In this document: positions 35,941-47,300 of the stretch, in pieces
Position numbering within the stretch: position 1 is the first letter of the stretch
Layout: every line of letters starts with the position of its first letter
Assembly (NCBI RefSeq): GCF_932526225.1
Contig: NC_064036.1
Coordinates: forward strand, 19,304,953-19,368,952
Source of the DNA: Nematostella vectensis
Taxonomy: Eukaryota > Cnidaria > Anthozoa > Actiniaria > Edwardsiidae
DNA: 64,000 nucleotides
Direction: 5' to 3'
The notes under the pieces: model-generated
Databases searched by the model: none
What the model was told of the DNA's origin: nothing
The model's input: only the letters and a program-made list of their open reading frames with translations
Translations under genes and position numbers: made by a program

Positions 35941-38911
35941 CTATGCTAATGTTGATATATCGACTTGCTAATGTTGATAATTCGACCTCGATGTTGATAA
36001 TTCGACTTCGATGTTGATAATTCGACTTGTTGATAAATTGACTTGTTGATAAATGGACTTAACTGTTGATTATTCGACTCGACCGTTGATAATTCGACTT
36101 CGACAGTTGATAATTCGACTTCGGATGTTGATAATTCGACTTCGGATGTTGATAATTCGACTTCGGCTGTTGATAATTCGACTTAATTGTTAGAGGAGAA
36201 AAGTAGTAAAACCTTCATGTGGTAACGATAATAAATCTTCCTGAAATAAGAAACTGATACAATAAGCATTTATATGCTGACCACAAAACTTAAGACCAAG
36301 GCTAAACACTATTAAAATTCGACTTCGATAGCTAACTTTATATATAAGTATTTAAGTTTAAAAATCCCATTTCTAGCTGTGTAGACAACAACTTACTCTA
36401 TTGTCACGAGTCAAAGGTTTTGTTGTCTTCGTGAGCCCGTAATTTTGATTTTAAAGAAACCCTGGTTCCAGAGGCTCGTCAGTAACTATAAAGATATACC
36501 TGGGAAATGTTAAGAGGGCTAGAAAGGTAGATATGACATACACGTTTGGCACTAAACAACGATGAAGAGGCAAGAGCCTGGAAACGCGTCTGTCCGTATA
36601 TATCTTTTTAATGCTCTTTACAGTATCACGTCTAATACCCAGCGCTACACCAGTCAACGTCAACACCTCGTTGCATTTTCTAAAGCAGGGGAAGTCGATT
36701 GTGTCATAGGTTGTAGCAGGGTATAAAAAGTTTAAATAAAGATCTTCCGGCAATTCGTTGACCATAGCTTTCTATTAAATTTAAGAAAAAAATTATCCGT
36801 GATTTCTAACGCGGGCACATCAGGCACATTAAGAGCTGCAATGTTGGTCAAGCATTATTCTCAGACTACACACCCAAATACATAGAAGGCGCAATTAATC
36901 CAACCCCTCAGTACACAATAAAGACATTTATCTGAAAGAAAGATATTTCCCGATATTTTTTTCTACGATTCTTTGAGCTCCTAGCACGGATACATTCTAA
37001 AAGCCGCAACAAAACTCTGTTTAAAGCTGCCACACTCGGGACAAATATAGATTGATTAATCAGGCGCGTACATAGGGGTTGTGCGTCAAGTCCGCTAGTT
37101 CCCCAATGACACCTATGTCAATTCGAGTTGAAGTGTAAGTCATCGGCCTCAGCCATTGATCAGATTATATATTTAGATGCTGAATTATACTTTAACATTC
37201 ACGCGTGGCTCTCTTCTCTCCGTCAGTTCCTTCGGGATCTTAGCACGGACTATCACAGGTACTTCTTCTATCGCTGCACAGCACCATTCCGACAAATTTG
37301 AGCTATCATTACTTGGTTGCATCTCGAGAAAGATACATTATATATAATTATATAAAAATAAAATAAAAGTTGAAATAGAAAACAAAATAACTTTCTGTGT
37401 GTAATGGTTGAATTGAATATTAAACAGCCTAATTTCACTTACGTAGTTAGTGCAGATGGATAAGAGGTTGAAACCTAAGGTGCTTCCTGCACGCTCCTCA
37501 GTTGGAGACGAAAGCGGGTAACACCATCTACTTTTCTTTGCAAAGTGAATCCTGTCTTTAGTATAGTACTCTGCTTCATTAAGTTAGAAAATGCACAAAC
37601 CTACTCATTCATTGCTTTACAATGAATGACCTGAAAACGTAGCCAAGGCGAGTTAGAGTTAAACATAGGGCTACAACTCCGGTGGACCGAGTTTAGGCCA
37701 TGTATATAGATTGACTTTTCCTGTAACGTGTTAGCAGGAGTCCCATAGTTTCTCTTGTGTCTTTTTCGCAGTTGAAAACTTTATTTGTTATATATGTTAA
37801 TTTCTTATTACTGATATTTCTGTTACTCTTGTTCTGTGTAAAATAATAATAAAAAAACAAACAAGAAACAGAAAGGAACACAGTGTTTCATGAATTGTAA
37901 AAAGTGTGTAGCGCGGGACACCTCCGGCCTCGCCCGTGATAACAAGATAGTGATAAGTTTAAAATCACCAGAAAAAAGTACTAAGGCACTTTTAATGACA
38001 CGATTCTATGTATGTATGCATGTATGGATGTGTAATGTACCGTCCTGTCCCAAGACCTTCATGCTCTTAACAGGCCGTCCCTAGTTACATATCTTTTTAC
38101 TGCACAGTTATAGTTGTCAAAGAATTCGGTCACGTATTGATGGTGTTGTAAAACGGATATTAAATAATAACAAAGTCACAATTTTCAGCTAATAATGTCG
38201 TTGAAAGTCGTTGAAACCCAAAATGTTTTTAATTGAGGTTAGCTGTCAGGTTGAGGAATAACCTTTAAAGACCTAGCACTGATACACACCTTGTAACGTA
38301 ACTAAGTTTATTGGTTAAAGCGTCAAGTCGATTTATCAACATTAGAATGTGATCCACGAAATCATCTGAAAAACTAAAGACGATAATGATCTAATTTGAA
38401 CGGTATCTGGTTGGGTGGTTCATTCTTTATTCTAAAGGATAAAATCGTCCATAAAGAACAAGTTTTTCTTGTAAAAAATAAAATTTTGTGTGTGTTGATA
38501 ATTCGACTTGAATAGCGAAATGCTATCTCCTGCGCATGCGCACCGCAACAATTGTGCTTCACAGCACATAGAGATCTTTGCAAGTTATAACCACCCTCCA
38601 AACTTGGTTGCTATAGCTTTACATTTTCAACCATAAATCAAGGGTTCTTTTTTCGAAAATTTGCTTTTTTACAAAAAAGTCAAGTCTAGCTGAGGTATAC
38701 ACTTCCCATAGGGTCTTATACAACATCATCAATATTCTCATATGAGAGTGTTCAAATTAAATGAAACTTGGCACCATAGTTTTGTAAGACCACCAAATTT
38801 CAAAAGTAATGGCACATAACACCTATACACACACCTACCAACACTATCTGATCGGTTTCTGCCGTTAAAAAAAAGAAAAAATCTCATGGTCGATTTATCA
38901 ACATAGCATAG
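35941..38911. mobile_element. About 3-kb inverted-repeat element inside a GAT microsatellite
   Basis: Left end 35941-35964 (CTATGCTAATGTTGATATAT then CGAC) pairs with the reverse complement of 38889-38911, with one gap and one mismatch. Subterminal copies of GTTGATAATTCGACTT are arrayed at 35949-36185 and recur at about 38323-38343 (inverted) and 38497-38512. GAT repeats flank both sides. CGA flanks both ends, perhaps a 3-bp duplication. The transposase class is not evident. Confidence 0.6.
36451..36765 (-). CDS. Hypothetical 104-residue ORF in the 3-kb element
   Basis: The ORF starts MVNELPEDLYLNFLYPATTY and has balanced composition, a possible hydrophobic segment near residues 72-92 (NVYVISTFLALLTF) and no repeats. 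It lies inside the inverted-repeat element at 35941-38911, so it may be a fragment of that element's protein. No motif is recognised, and the rest of the element (36770-38880) has only short ORFs. Confidence 0.3.
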   Translation of the reverse strand: MVNELPEDLYLNFLYPATTYDTIDFPCFRKCNEVLTLTGVALGIRRDTVKSIKKIYTDRRVSRLLPLHRCLVPNVYVISTFLALLTFPRYIFIVTDEPLEPGFL

Positions 38912-38912
38912 C

Positions 38913-38950
<38 letters not shown>

Positions 38951-38995
38951 CGACGACGACGACGACGACGATGATGGTGATGATGATGATGATGA

Positions 38996-40089
38996 TACAA
39001 AATTGTTTTTGTTTTAAGGTGTCGAATGGGAGGGGCCTCTTTATCCTCCACCTTCATCGCTGTAAAGTGCAAGCACGAAATTGTTGCATCAAATGCTGTT
39101 TTAGACAATTTGATATATCTTATAGGTAGATCCAATCTTATAGCTTAGTAACGTATGTATTTTAGAGAATTATGTATATGAAAAAAATAAAAAAAAAACT
39201 ATAACCTGTAGCTTGTAACAGAAGATCTATCTGGTGTTCCTGAAATAATGCTGTTAAGGCGTGTATATGACCAAACCTCGAACGATTAGACTACGCCCCC
39301 CACGGCCTGTGAAGTATTCACATATCAAAAGTTATGAACATCGCAAAATAGAAACACCACGATGGGTATTGTTTATATGTAGCAAATCACTGAGGTCTAT
39401 ATCTAGTAGCAGGTGACATCATGCAAATGAAGATGAAACAGTCGACTTCGCTCATTTGCATGTTTGCGTTTGGAATGGCACATGAAAAGAACGGCGTATG
39501 AGCTATGCCTAAGTGAAAAGCGTATGGACTAGGCCTAAGAGAAAAGATTCTGTTTGAAAGTCATCCGAATGTGTGTGTGTTTTTTTTCTTTTCTGCATTA
39601 CTGTGCTTTTGTCTGTTTTTTTTTTAAGCCTGGTGCTTTCGGTGTTCTCATAGGTCAGCGGTCATTCCGAATGCAAATTAACCAATTCAATTGTTCTGTG
39701 TTCATTTTCGAAATATTTAGTTGATATATTAGACAATTTTGTAGAGAGGTCAGTTTTAGTCTTAGGGAAAGTGACATTCTTTACGGAGCCGTCGCCAAAA
39801 ACTCAATACAACCCCTTAATCCTATCTTTAAAGGGCGTCGCATTACACATGATTCAGGGTATAACCTCAGGTCTAAGTCTACATCGTATCAGAGGCCTAC
39901 TTATACGAGTCGTTTCAACATGTTCGTTACTGTTAAATATGCTGATTACATTTGATTAATTGTACTTTATTGTAGTGCTTACTTGTATCTCTGACTCACC
40001 TGTAATCCAGGCAATACTGCAAAAGGTTGAATTAAACTTAAAGCTATGCTACATTACATTACACTGGTGCTACATGGCATTTAAACTCA
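38996..40089. other. Intergenic, no gene seen
   Basis: Unique AT-rich sequence between the split GAT tract and the retrotransposon remains. ORFs are short and featureless. Confidence 0.5.
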
Positions 40090-40967
40090 CCGTCTGATAA
40101 GTTTGGGGTCAGGTATCGGATAGCTTGGTAACCGCCTAACCAAGCGCATCCGAGGAGCCAGGCCCCCGGGCCACAGCTCCCCGCCAAAGGGTGCTTGAAA
40201 AGGAGGGACTGAGGAACGGAGAGAATGGTGCCTCCTGACCCCAAACACTGACCAGCACCACTGGACTGCTACATGTTACCGCAACATAGTGCTCGAAGAA
40301 CAGCCTGACCCGATTGGACCTCTTGATGAACGTGAAGCCGGCTGCGTCCGTGAACCCGCATTTGTAGCCAAAGAAGCACGTCGATAAGACGGGTTATGAC
40401 GTGGACTCGGCAGCGTTAACTAGTTGGTACTAGCAACTCAACAAGGCGCCGACTCCCAGCGGCCACTAAGGTGCAAGCACGACATGTTTGCCAGCTAGGG
40501 CTAGCCCAGACAAAACACACCCCAACAGAAGCTCGAAGGGACGCCCTAGTTTGGACGCACTAGATCCTATGGGCGAGCTGGGATGAGACGTAGGGGGGAA
40601 GGGGCTCGCATGAACGCGATAGCTTGGACAAGTGCGTACCAAACAAACCCAGCGGTATAGCTTGCACAAGCGCGCTAGCTGGCAAACCGGAGTAATCCTT
40701 ACATGAGCGCTTTGGAGAGAACCAGCAACTCCGGCGGCGGTGTCACTTAAGTAAGCTCATAGCTCGCGGGGTCGCCTGAAAGCAGTCGAACCTCATCAGC
40801 TCCCAGGAAATACACGGCTTGCATGGCCCAAGCGTAGGTTGCATAAGGACCAACAGACCTGGCGGTGTGGCTCGCGGAGCGCTAGATGGAGCTCAGGGCA
40901 GACCTAACGAACCCCGCAGCATAGCTCGCGTGAGCGCTAAGGGTTGGTGATTCCACACCATCGTCTC
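40090..40967 (-). mobile_element. GC-rich flank of the Gypsy fragment (3' UTR or LTR)
   Basis: Composition turns GC-rich abruptly from about 40090 and stays so through the retroelement coding remains. It lies 3' of the integrase tail on the minus strand, where a 3' untranslated region and LTR belong. Imperfect AGCTCGCG/GAGCGCTA motifs recur. I could not define LTR borders or a second LTR. Confidence 0.4.
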
Positions 40968-41861
40968 CTATAGTTCTGTCTCTAACATCTCTATCAGATA
41001 CTCCTCCTTCATTCTCGTCAGCATCTCCCCTGTCTTAATCAGCGGTGTCGATATCTTCAGCCAGACTGAACCATGTGGTCGCTGCCCTTCCCTCATACTG
41101 CCACAGCTTGTTGCGATGTACAACCTTTGGCTTGCTTCTGCTACTTTTTGTATTCTATAGGTAACGTCATTTAGCCTTCCGGTGACGATATAAGGTCCAT
41201 CCCATGTCTTACTTAGAAAAGGGGATTTGCCCTTAGTTCGGGGAGGATTGTGGTACCACACAGGATCTCCAGGTTTCAAATCCTCCGGTGTTAGCGCGGA
41301 GACCATACCGAGTAGTTCTTGGTACAGTTGGTAGTGGCCCGGTAATATCGATCGCGATACGTTCCCCCGGCTCACCAACACGGTAGATTTGAAGGGGAGC
41401 CCTTGGTCTTCACTGAGGGCCTTTCCTCGCAGCACAAACGTCACATCTTCTACACCACTCCCCAACATCTTTGTCACACACTATCCAGTAAAAACGTTGA
41501 CGAATTCCGTTTTCAATGTCTTTTTCTTTCCGAAATACCCTGCCGTTACCGAACCATGCAGGGAAAGCGTCGCCTCTTCCTTCTTACTCTCAGGTACAAT
41601 GAGAAGCAATGTGACCTGACTTCCGACATCACTTTCCCACTTCCGATAGAGCACACCATCCTTTGACACCAAACTGTCCCACAAGGCACAGTAGGCCTTC
41701 AACGCTGCAGAGGATGATGAAATCTCTTCCCTTATTGGGCGGCCAACGCCCCTCTCTATCCGACGTACTATTTCTCCAAGCACCGAGTCTCCTCGCTGAG
41801 CTGAAGTCATATCGTTATCGTCCGCCCCTAGAAGAAACTGTTTACGTAGAAAGGTAAACAA
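40968..41861 (-). pseudogene. Ty3/Gypsy retrotransposon pol fragment
   Basis: Two minus-strand ORFs (41861-41481 and 41477-40968) are in the same frame, split by TAG. The first has a region before the integrase zinc finger (KDGVLYRKWES) and a damaged zinc finger, LHGSVTAGYFGKKKT, where His is expected at the Tyr. The second carries the integrase C-terminal segment LKPGDPVWYHNPPRTKGKSP with WDGPYIVTGRLNDVTYRIQ. The catalytic DDE core that should lie between (about 150-200 residues) is missing, as are reverse transcriptase and gag. It is a dead remnant. Confidence 0.8.
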
Positions 41862-41866
41862 AATTA

Positions 41867-44008
41867 TTTTTTTTAAATATATATTTTATTTTCTCAATAA
41901 AAAAATATAAATTATATTGAAGAAAAAAATAAATTGCTATTATAGTGTAGAAAAAAAACTTTTTTGTTGTTGATTTTCTTGAGCGCGTCGTCGGCCTGGA
42001 ACCGCGGTCGTTACAGGAGGATCCGGACCGCTAAACAGCCAATCAGATTGCGCCATTCCACCGGAAGTGATTGTTGGCATATAATAAAATACTTTCTCAG
42101 TAGCAGTCGGTGAAATTCTCGATTACACGGAGGTACTTGCTTCTCACTAAACATGTGCGCAGTTTGTTTGTATATGTCATTATGGAATAGCTTGCACGAA
42201 TGTAAATTATTTTCAAATTGAAAACGAGAAATCGTATGACAACATTTTTATAATACACATAACAAAAGTTTATTGAAAGAGACACATTATTTGTGCCTCA
42301 AAAATGGTCGTGGTTTGGAGAAAAACGTTTTGGAAGAAACCGCCCATTTCAGACTGCGTTTCACATTTGGCCCTTTGAGGTTTCTGTTGTTTAATTTTTT
42401 GTAAGCCAATCAGCGTCCAGTAATACTGCACTGAATTACCTGAGAGCTGCACACATAATCGAGTCATTTTGCCATGTATAAATCATCATATAGTTATCTT
42501 TGCAAGGATAAGTCACCGTCCCTAAGATTTTCCCACAGTGAATTATGCCCAATCCTCTCTAAGTTTCACGATATAATTAAAAATAACACAACAGATGGGG
42601 TAATACAGTCCCTCCAGTGCGATATACAACCCATTTCTCAGAGAAAAGGTCCGATCCATTTCCTTTTTGGACCTCCCCCCCTACCCTATTTAAAAATAAT
42701 AATTTTAGATCTATGAAAGCAAAAAACACTTTTAAGTAGAGAATCGGGAGAATCGTGCTTATGATAAGGATATGCTAACAGGGGATTTAGGGTATCTTAA
42801 TGTGATTGTGTTCTTGTATAAACAGGTTCTGTTATGTACCCTCAAGCAAAATGAAAGGATTACCCACGCGATCTAGCGGCGTTCAGTTGTGAGTCAGTAA
42901 ACTTTAAAACTAACATCAACCTCAAGGCGCTAGATATCTCTGGCATTACACTCTTTTTTTTATAAGAACCTTTTTTAAAAAAAGGGGAACCTTTTAAAAA
43001 AAAGGGTAATCATAACTTAGATCCTCCGTTGCTGGAAGCAAATTATAAATGCCATTTCTTGTCACATACTGACAACTTTTGTACTGCTTTTAATTTTTTT
43101 CTACAGCTTACTTCATCTAGAAACTCCTGTGAGGTTCTTTTTTCTGTTTGGGTTGCCAATGAGGAGTTTGCCTTGCGTGCGCCACCAGCCATTATCACCT
43201 TTTAATGTCGCTTAATTATTGTCCTTTGGTTAAAATCGCCTTTTCCAATACCTTCCTCGAATGCTGGTACTTAAAAACAATTCTTCGCCATGAGTTTTCG
43301 CCTGTTCTTTAGTGTTTTTTGGTATAATGGTCAGGAAAAGTGTTTTATCTCACCCCAAGGACAATTTTGGAAGAGGGGCCATAAACATTTTAAAAGAAAA
43401 TTAAAGCACAAAATTAAAACTTGAATCTTGACATTTCTATCCTGCCTAATAGATTTTTGAAGTTTTACAAAACTCAAACCTTTATTTTATACTTGATTTC
43501 TTTAGAGTAATTATGGATATATTTTTTGTTCTTGCATATATTAGTTTCTAGACATTGCCGAGAAAATGAATGTATAAATTGACCTAAAATTAGTCATCTA
43601 CAGTATTTTCGGGTTTTCTTTGTTTTCTTCAGGACCTAAGTACCTGTTAGAAACCTGTAGGTTAATAAACTGCACACAAACGACAGTATTAAATTTTATC
43701 CTTCGATGTGCTTTGAACACTTTGACAGTAGGATGTCTTCCAGAACCGGAAGAAAATAGTTTCAACCGGAAAATATTTCCATCTGGTTAACACAAAGCTA
43801 TGTTAATATTAAACTAATGAACAATAAATTGTTTTCTTTTAACTTTGATAGCCTTGAAGGCACAAAGCAATTAATAGTGCGCATTGCCTAAACCGAGTCA
43901 TATCAACAAGTTGATTTATTTTTCCGGAAGCATTCATTTAAGGAGTGCGAAATCCATTTGAGGCTGACTGTCCCATAGAATAGGCTTTGCCACTATCGCT
44001 AAATAACA
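41867..44008. other. Intergenic, no supported gene
   Basis: AT-rich, with low-complexity T/A runs at 41860-41960 and paired poly(T)/poly(A) at about 42955-43008 (ATAAGAACCTTTTTT, then AAAAAAAGGGGAACC repeated). Short ORFs lack motifs. Confidence 0.5.
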
Positions 44009-44269
44009 TTATAGCTTTTCTGTATCATTTAGATTCTGTGGTCTGATGTTAAATTTCTTCGCCTGATGTCTGACCAGGCGGTTGGCAACGGCTGCCAAAA
44101 GACGTGCAGCTGTGCGACCCTTGGCTTCAGACGAACAAGTAACACGTTGCACTGCTGACAGGCATTTGACAGGTGTACAATTGCACACCCATTCAAGTGC
44201 TGCTCTTGATCTTTTTCTAGAATAAGATAATGAATGTTGAGAAGGCCATTCCATAATTTTGCTCACCAT
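44009..44269 (-). CDS. Hypothetical small protein or exon, divergent from p53
   Basis: An 86-codon ORF: MVSKIMEWPSQHSLSYSRKR, then SRAALEWVCNCTPVKCLSAV and a basic C-terminus with KGRTAARLLAAVANRLVRHQ. A possible acceptor (TCTTATTCTAG at about 44219-44229) precedes the RKRSRAAL part, so this may be a last exon instead of a whole gene. Its start is only 126 bases from the p53 start on the other strand, so a shared bidirectional promoter is possible. No family recognised. Confidence 0.35.
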   Translation of the reverse strand: MVSKIMEWPSQHSLSYSRKRSRAALEWVCNCTPVKCLSAVQRVTCSSEAKGRTAARLLAAVANRLVRHQAKKFNIRPQNLNDTEKL

Positions 44270-44395
44270 GGAGACCTAGGTGGAAGCTATTGTCTTGGGA
44301 ATGTTTGTCTTTCTGAAATAGGAAGTAAATAGGTAGATAAGGCTTAAGGGAGAAGATTCCTGCGCTGTACGACTTAGCAGAACAGCCCAGACAAG

Positions 44396-47300
44396 ATGGC
44401 AGCTCACCCTGCAAAATGGAGCATCGGAGAGAGCTACTCTACTCAACCTGTCACTGAGATATTTCCCGATGATATTTTCCAAGGGTAAGTGAGTTTCCCG
44501 GGAGTGCATTTGCAATTAAAGTAGCAGAGCGGTAAAACCAACTACACATATCGTGTCAAAACGCGTTTTAAATGATTCTACGTAATTTTCTACAGGGATG
44601 ATCGGGTCAAGCTGGAGTATTCAGGTATTTCCTTGAGATTTTATTGTAGAGTACACTATCACACTTAACCGCGGAAAAAATATGCGACCATGGACCGCGG
44701 CCAGACATACTCGCAAAAAAACGCAAGGGCGCGGGAGCACCCGACTAAACACCAGCACGGAAACCATTCTCGTAGAGAAACTCGAATTGCATCTGACGAG
44801 GAGTTAGAACGTGTGGATACATACCTCTAGTCAGCATGGTAAATTACTCAACACTATTTAAGTGATTTCTATGGCTCCCTGTTTATAAGAAGTTTATCAT
44901 CTTTAGCAGAACGTAAAGTTAGTTACTCACGCAGACACTAAGGTTAGAACAAGCATTGAATTGACCAAGCTCCTTTCAGTAAAAGACACACCCAATGACA
45001 CAAACTCGTTATCTCATAAAACTTATCAAATTCTTTAAAACATCCCAGGATCTTTTTAGGGCCATGACTTGTAGAGAAAAAGGATAGAGATGCATGATTA
45101 AGCACAATAGTTAAAATAAGAATCCAGCCCCATGATATAAATTAAATGGACATGATATGGACATGATGGAAAAGAAAAAAAACAAGGAAAAACCTCCTCA
45201 ATGGATAAGTAACTTGATGCTTTAATTAGATAGCGTTTTAAAGTTAGACAGCGGTTTTAAGTTGATTTAAGGTGCTGAGTTTAAGTTCATTACTAATGCT
45301 TTAGTTGAAAGACCGTATAGAGAAGTGTCTTTATCCGTCTCAACAATATGGAAACCGTCAGTTAAGTTGGCCCTCGACTTGAATGTTTAAGTCATGATCT
45401 GAAGGGTGCCACCTATTGTTGTTGGGAGGTTTGCCTCGGCGTCCAAGTAGCACTGCACTTTTAGTTGTAATCGTGTCTGCCAAGAATAGACGCACGAAGC
45501 CGTCTCCACCTCACTATAACCATAGCCTGTGAACAGACCAAGGATCAACAAGTTATCATTATCAGTCTAATCAAATCGATTCCAGTCAAGGGTGACTGTA
45601 GAGAATAGAATACCTGCGCGTCGCTTTAGATATTATAGATTTTATCATATTATCCTATAAGTGCGTAACAGGTGTTTTAATTGCTCTGTTTCAGCGGTGT
45701 CTAGCGGCGGGGATCTGATAGACAGCAGCAGCCCAGAGCACATAATACCACACGATGCCTTCCAGGTCCGTGAGCTTACAAATGTGTAAAATTTTACGAA
45801 ACATTCTCTTAACTACCCGTTGCCCATTTTCCTTGTAAACTTTCAAAGGTGAACGCTTTGGACTGCAGTTAACAAAAGTATGATTTCGCTAGTCATTTGG
45901 AGTGATGGTGAAAAACTGGTGTTTTGTTTTTAGCTTTCTTACAGGAATAAAATATGCAATAAGATGAATGTGCAAAAAATAACTGAGTCGTGCTCTCCTT
46001 ATTTTGACAAAGATGTAGTATCTTCTATAGGAAAATAACCATTTGTTGCCACACGATTAAGTTCCTCTACTATTTCGTGAGCCCAAATGACTCTATTTGC
46101 GTTTAGAAATGGCGTTAGAGTGGAAATCGCCGAGTAATTGAGTAATGGACAAACAAATGTCAGACCTGAAGTCATTGCCTGTCATTAGGCTTGATACTTG
46201 AGTCAACTTGGGCAGCGACAAATACATCAAAGAGCCTTTTTTTACCAACGTTTTAATTCAAGTATCATTTATAGAAACTTTTCCAAAAGTTTACTTAATT
46301 TCTTCAAAAAAGTCAAACTTTCAAACACTAATGAAAATATCATATTCTCAAATTTCTATCGTTTCTATTCCGTTAGTCGAGATTGCTTGGCGACATTTCT
46401 AATCATTGCCTAATGGGCATGATGACTTACGGCTCAGTGGGGGTGAGGGGTGATGGCGAAACAAACAGTTCCGTATTGCACCACGTGCTTTATCTTGACT
46501 TTATTGCATTTTAGTAAATTAAACTTTAAAACTTGAAAATTTGATACAGTTAGCTAACAAAAAAACGGCTTGTATGTAAGAAATTATTAGCAAAGCGAAA
46601 GAGCGAAATCATATAAAGAGGGGGAAAATTAGTTTTCGCAAATCAAAAGCCTTCAGAGCATTTCATGGTTAACGATGTTATTTCGTTAAAACAAAAATGG
46701 TTTGACTGGAGTAAGAGAGCAGCTTTGAGGTTGGCAAGAGTTCGCAATATTCTTATAAACATTATGCGAGCGAAATAAAGGGAAAAGAGGACAAAATCAT
46801 GTCAGGTGGAGCTAAAGCGCGGCAACGGCGGAGCACCGTCCTTAAAGGCAACGGAGTTTCAGGAAAAGACAAAAACTCAGTTTCTATTTTATTAGCTAGA
46901 TTATAATAAGAATAGTGAGTCAATGACATATTGCACATTATGAAGCAGTAAAAGAACGCGCAAAAAGACTATCTTTCCCAATTTGTTTAATTTATTTTTC
47001 TGTTTGTTGTTCCTGTGTTGTCTTGAATGGTTTGTTTAAAAAAAAAAGCTCTTCTTCTTCATTTTCTTCCTCGAGTTCTGTAGAATCTCCCGAGTAAAAA
47101 CATTACTACTTTTGCAAATTCTATCCACACATGCAGGAAGACCATAGGAAATGTTGTGGATTTAGATAAAATGTACCAAATTGTATTGACGGTTACTAAT
47201 GGTAAATGATTATGATTGACAGGCTGGAGGTGATTACAGCCCAGCATTTCCAGGAATAATTGACAACGATGAGTACCCGCTAAGTCCAGGCAGCCCCAGT

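Noticed and set aside
35793..36017. Poly-methionine ORF
   Set aside because: Frame through the ATG microsatellite.
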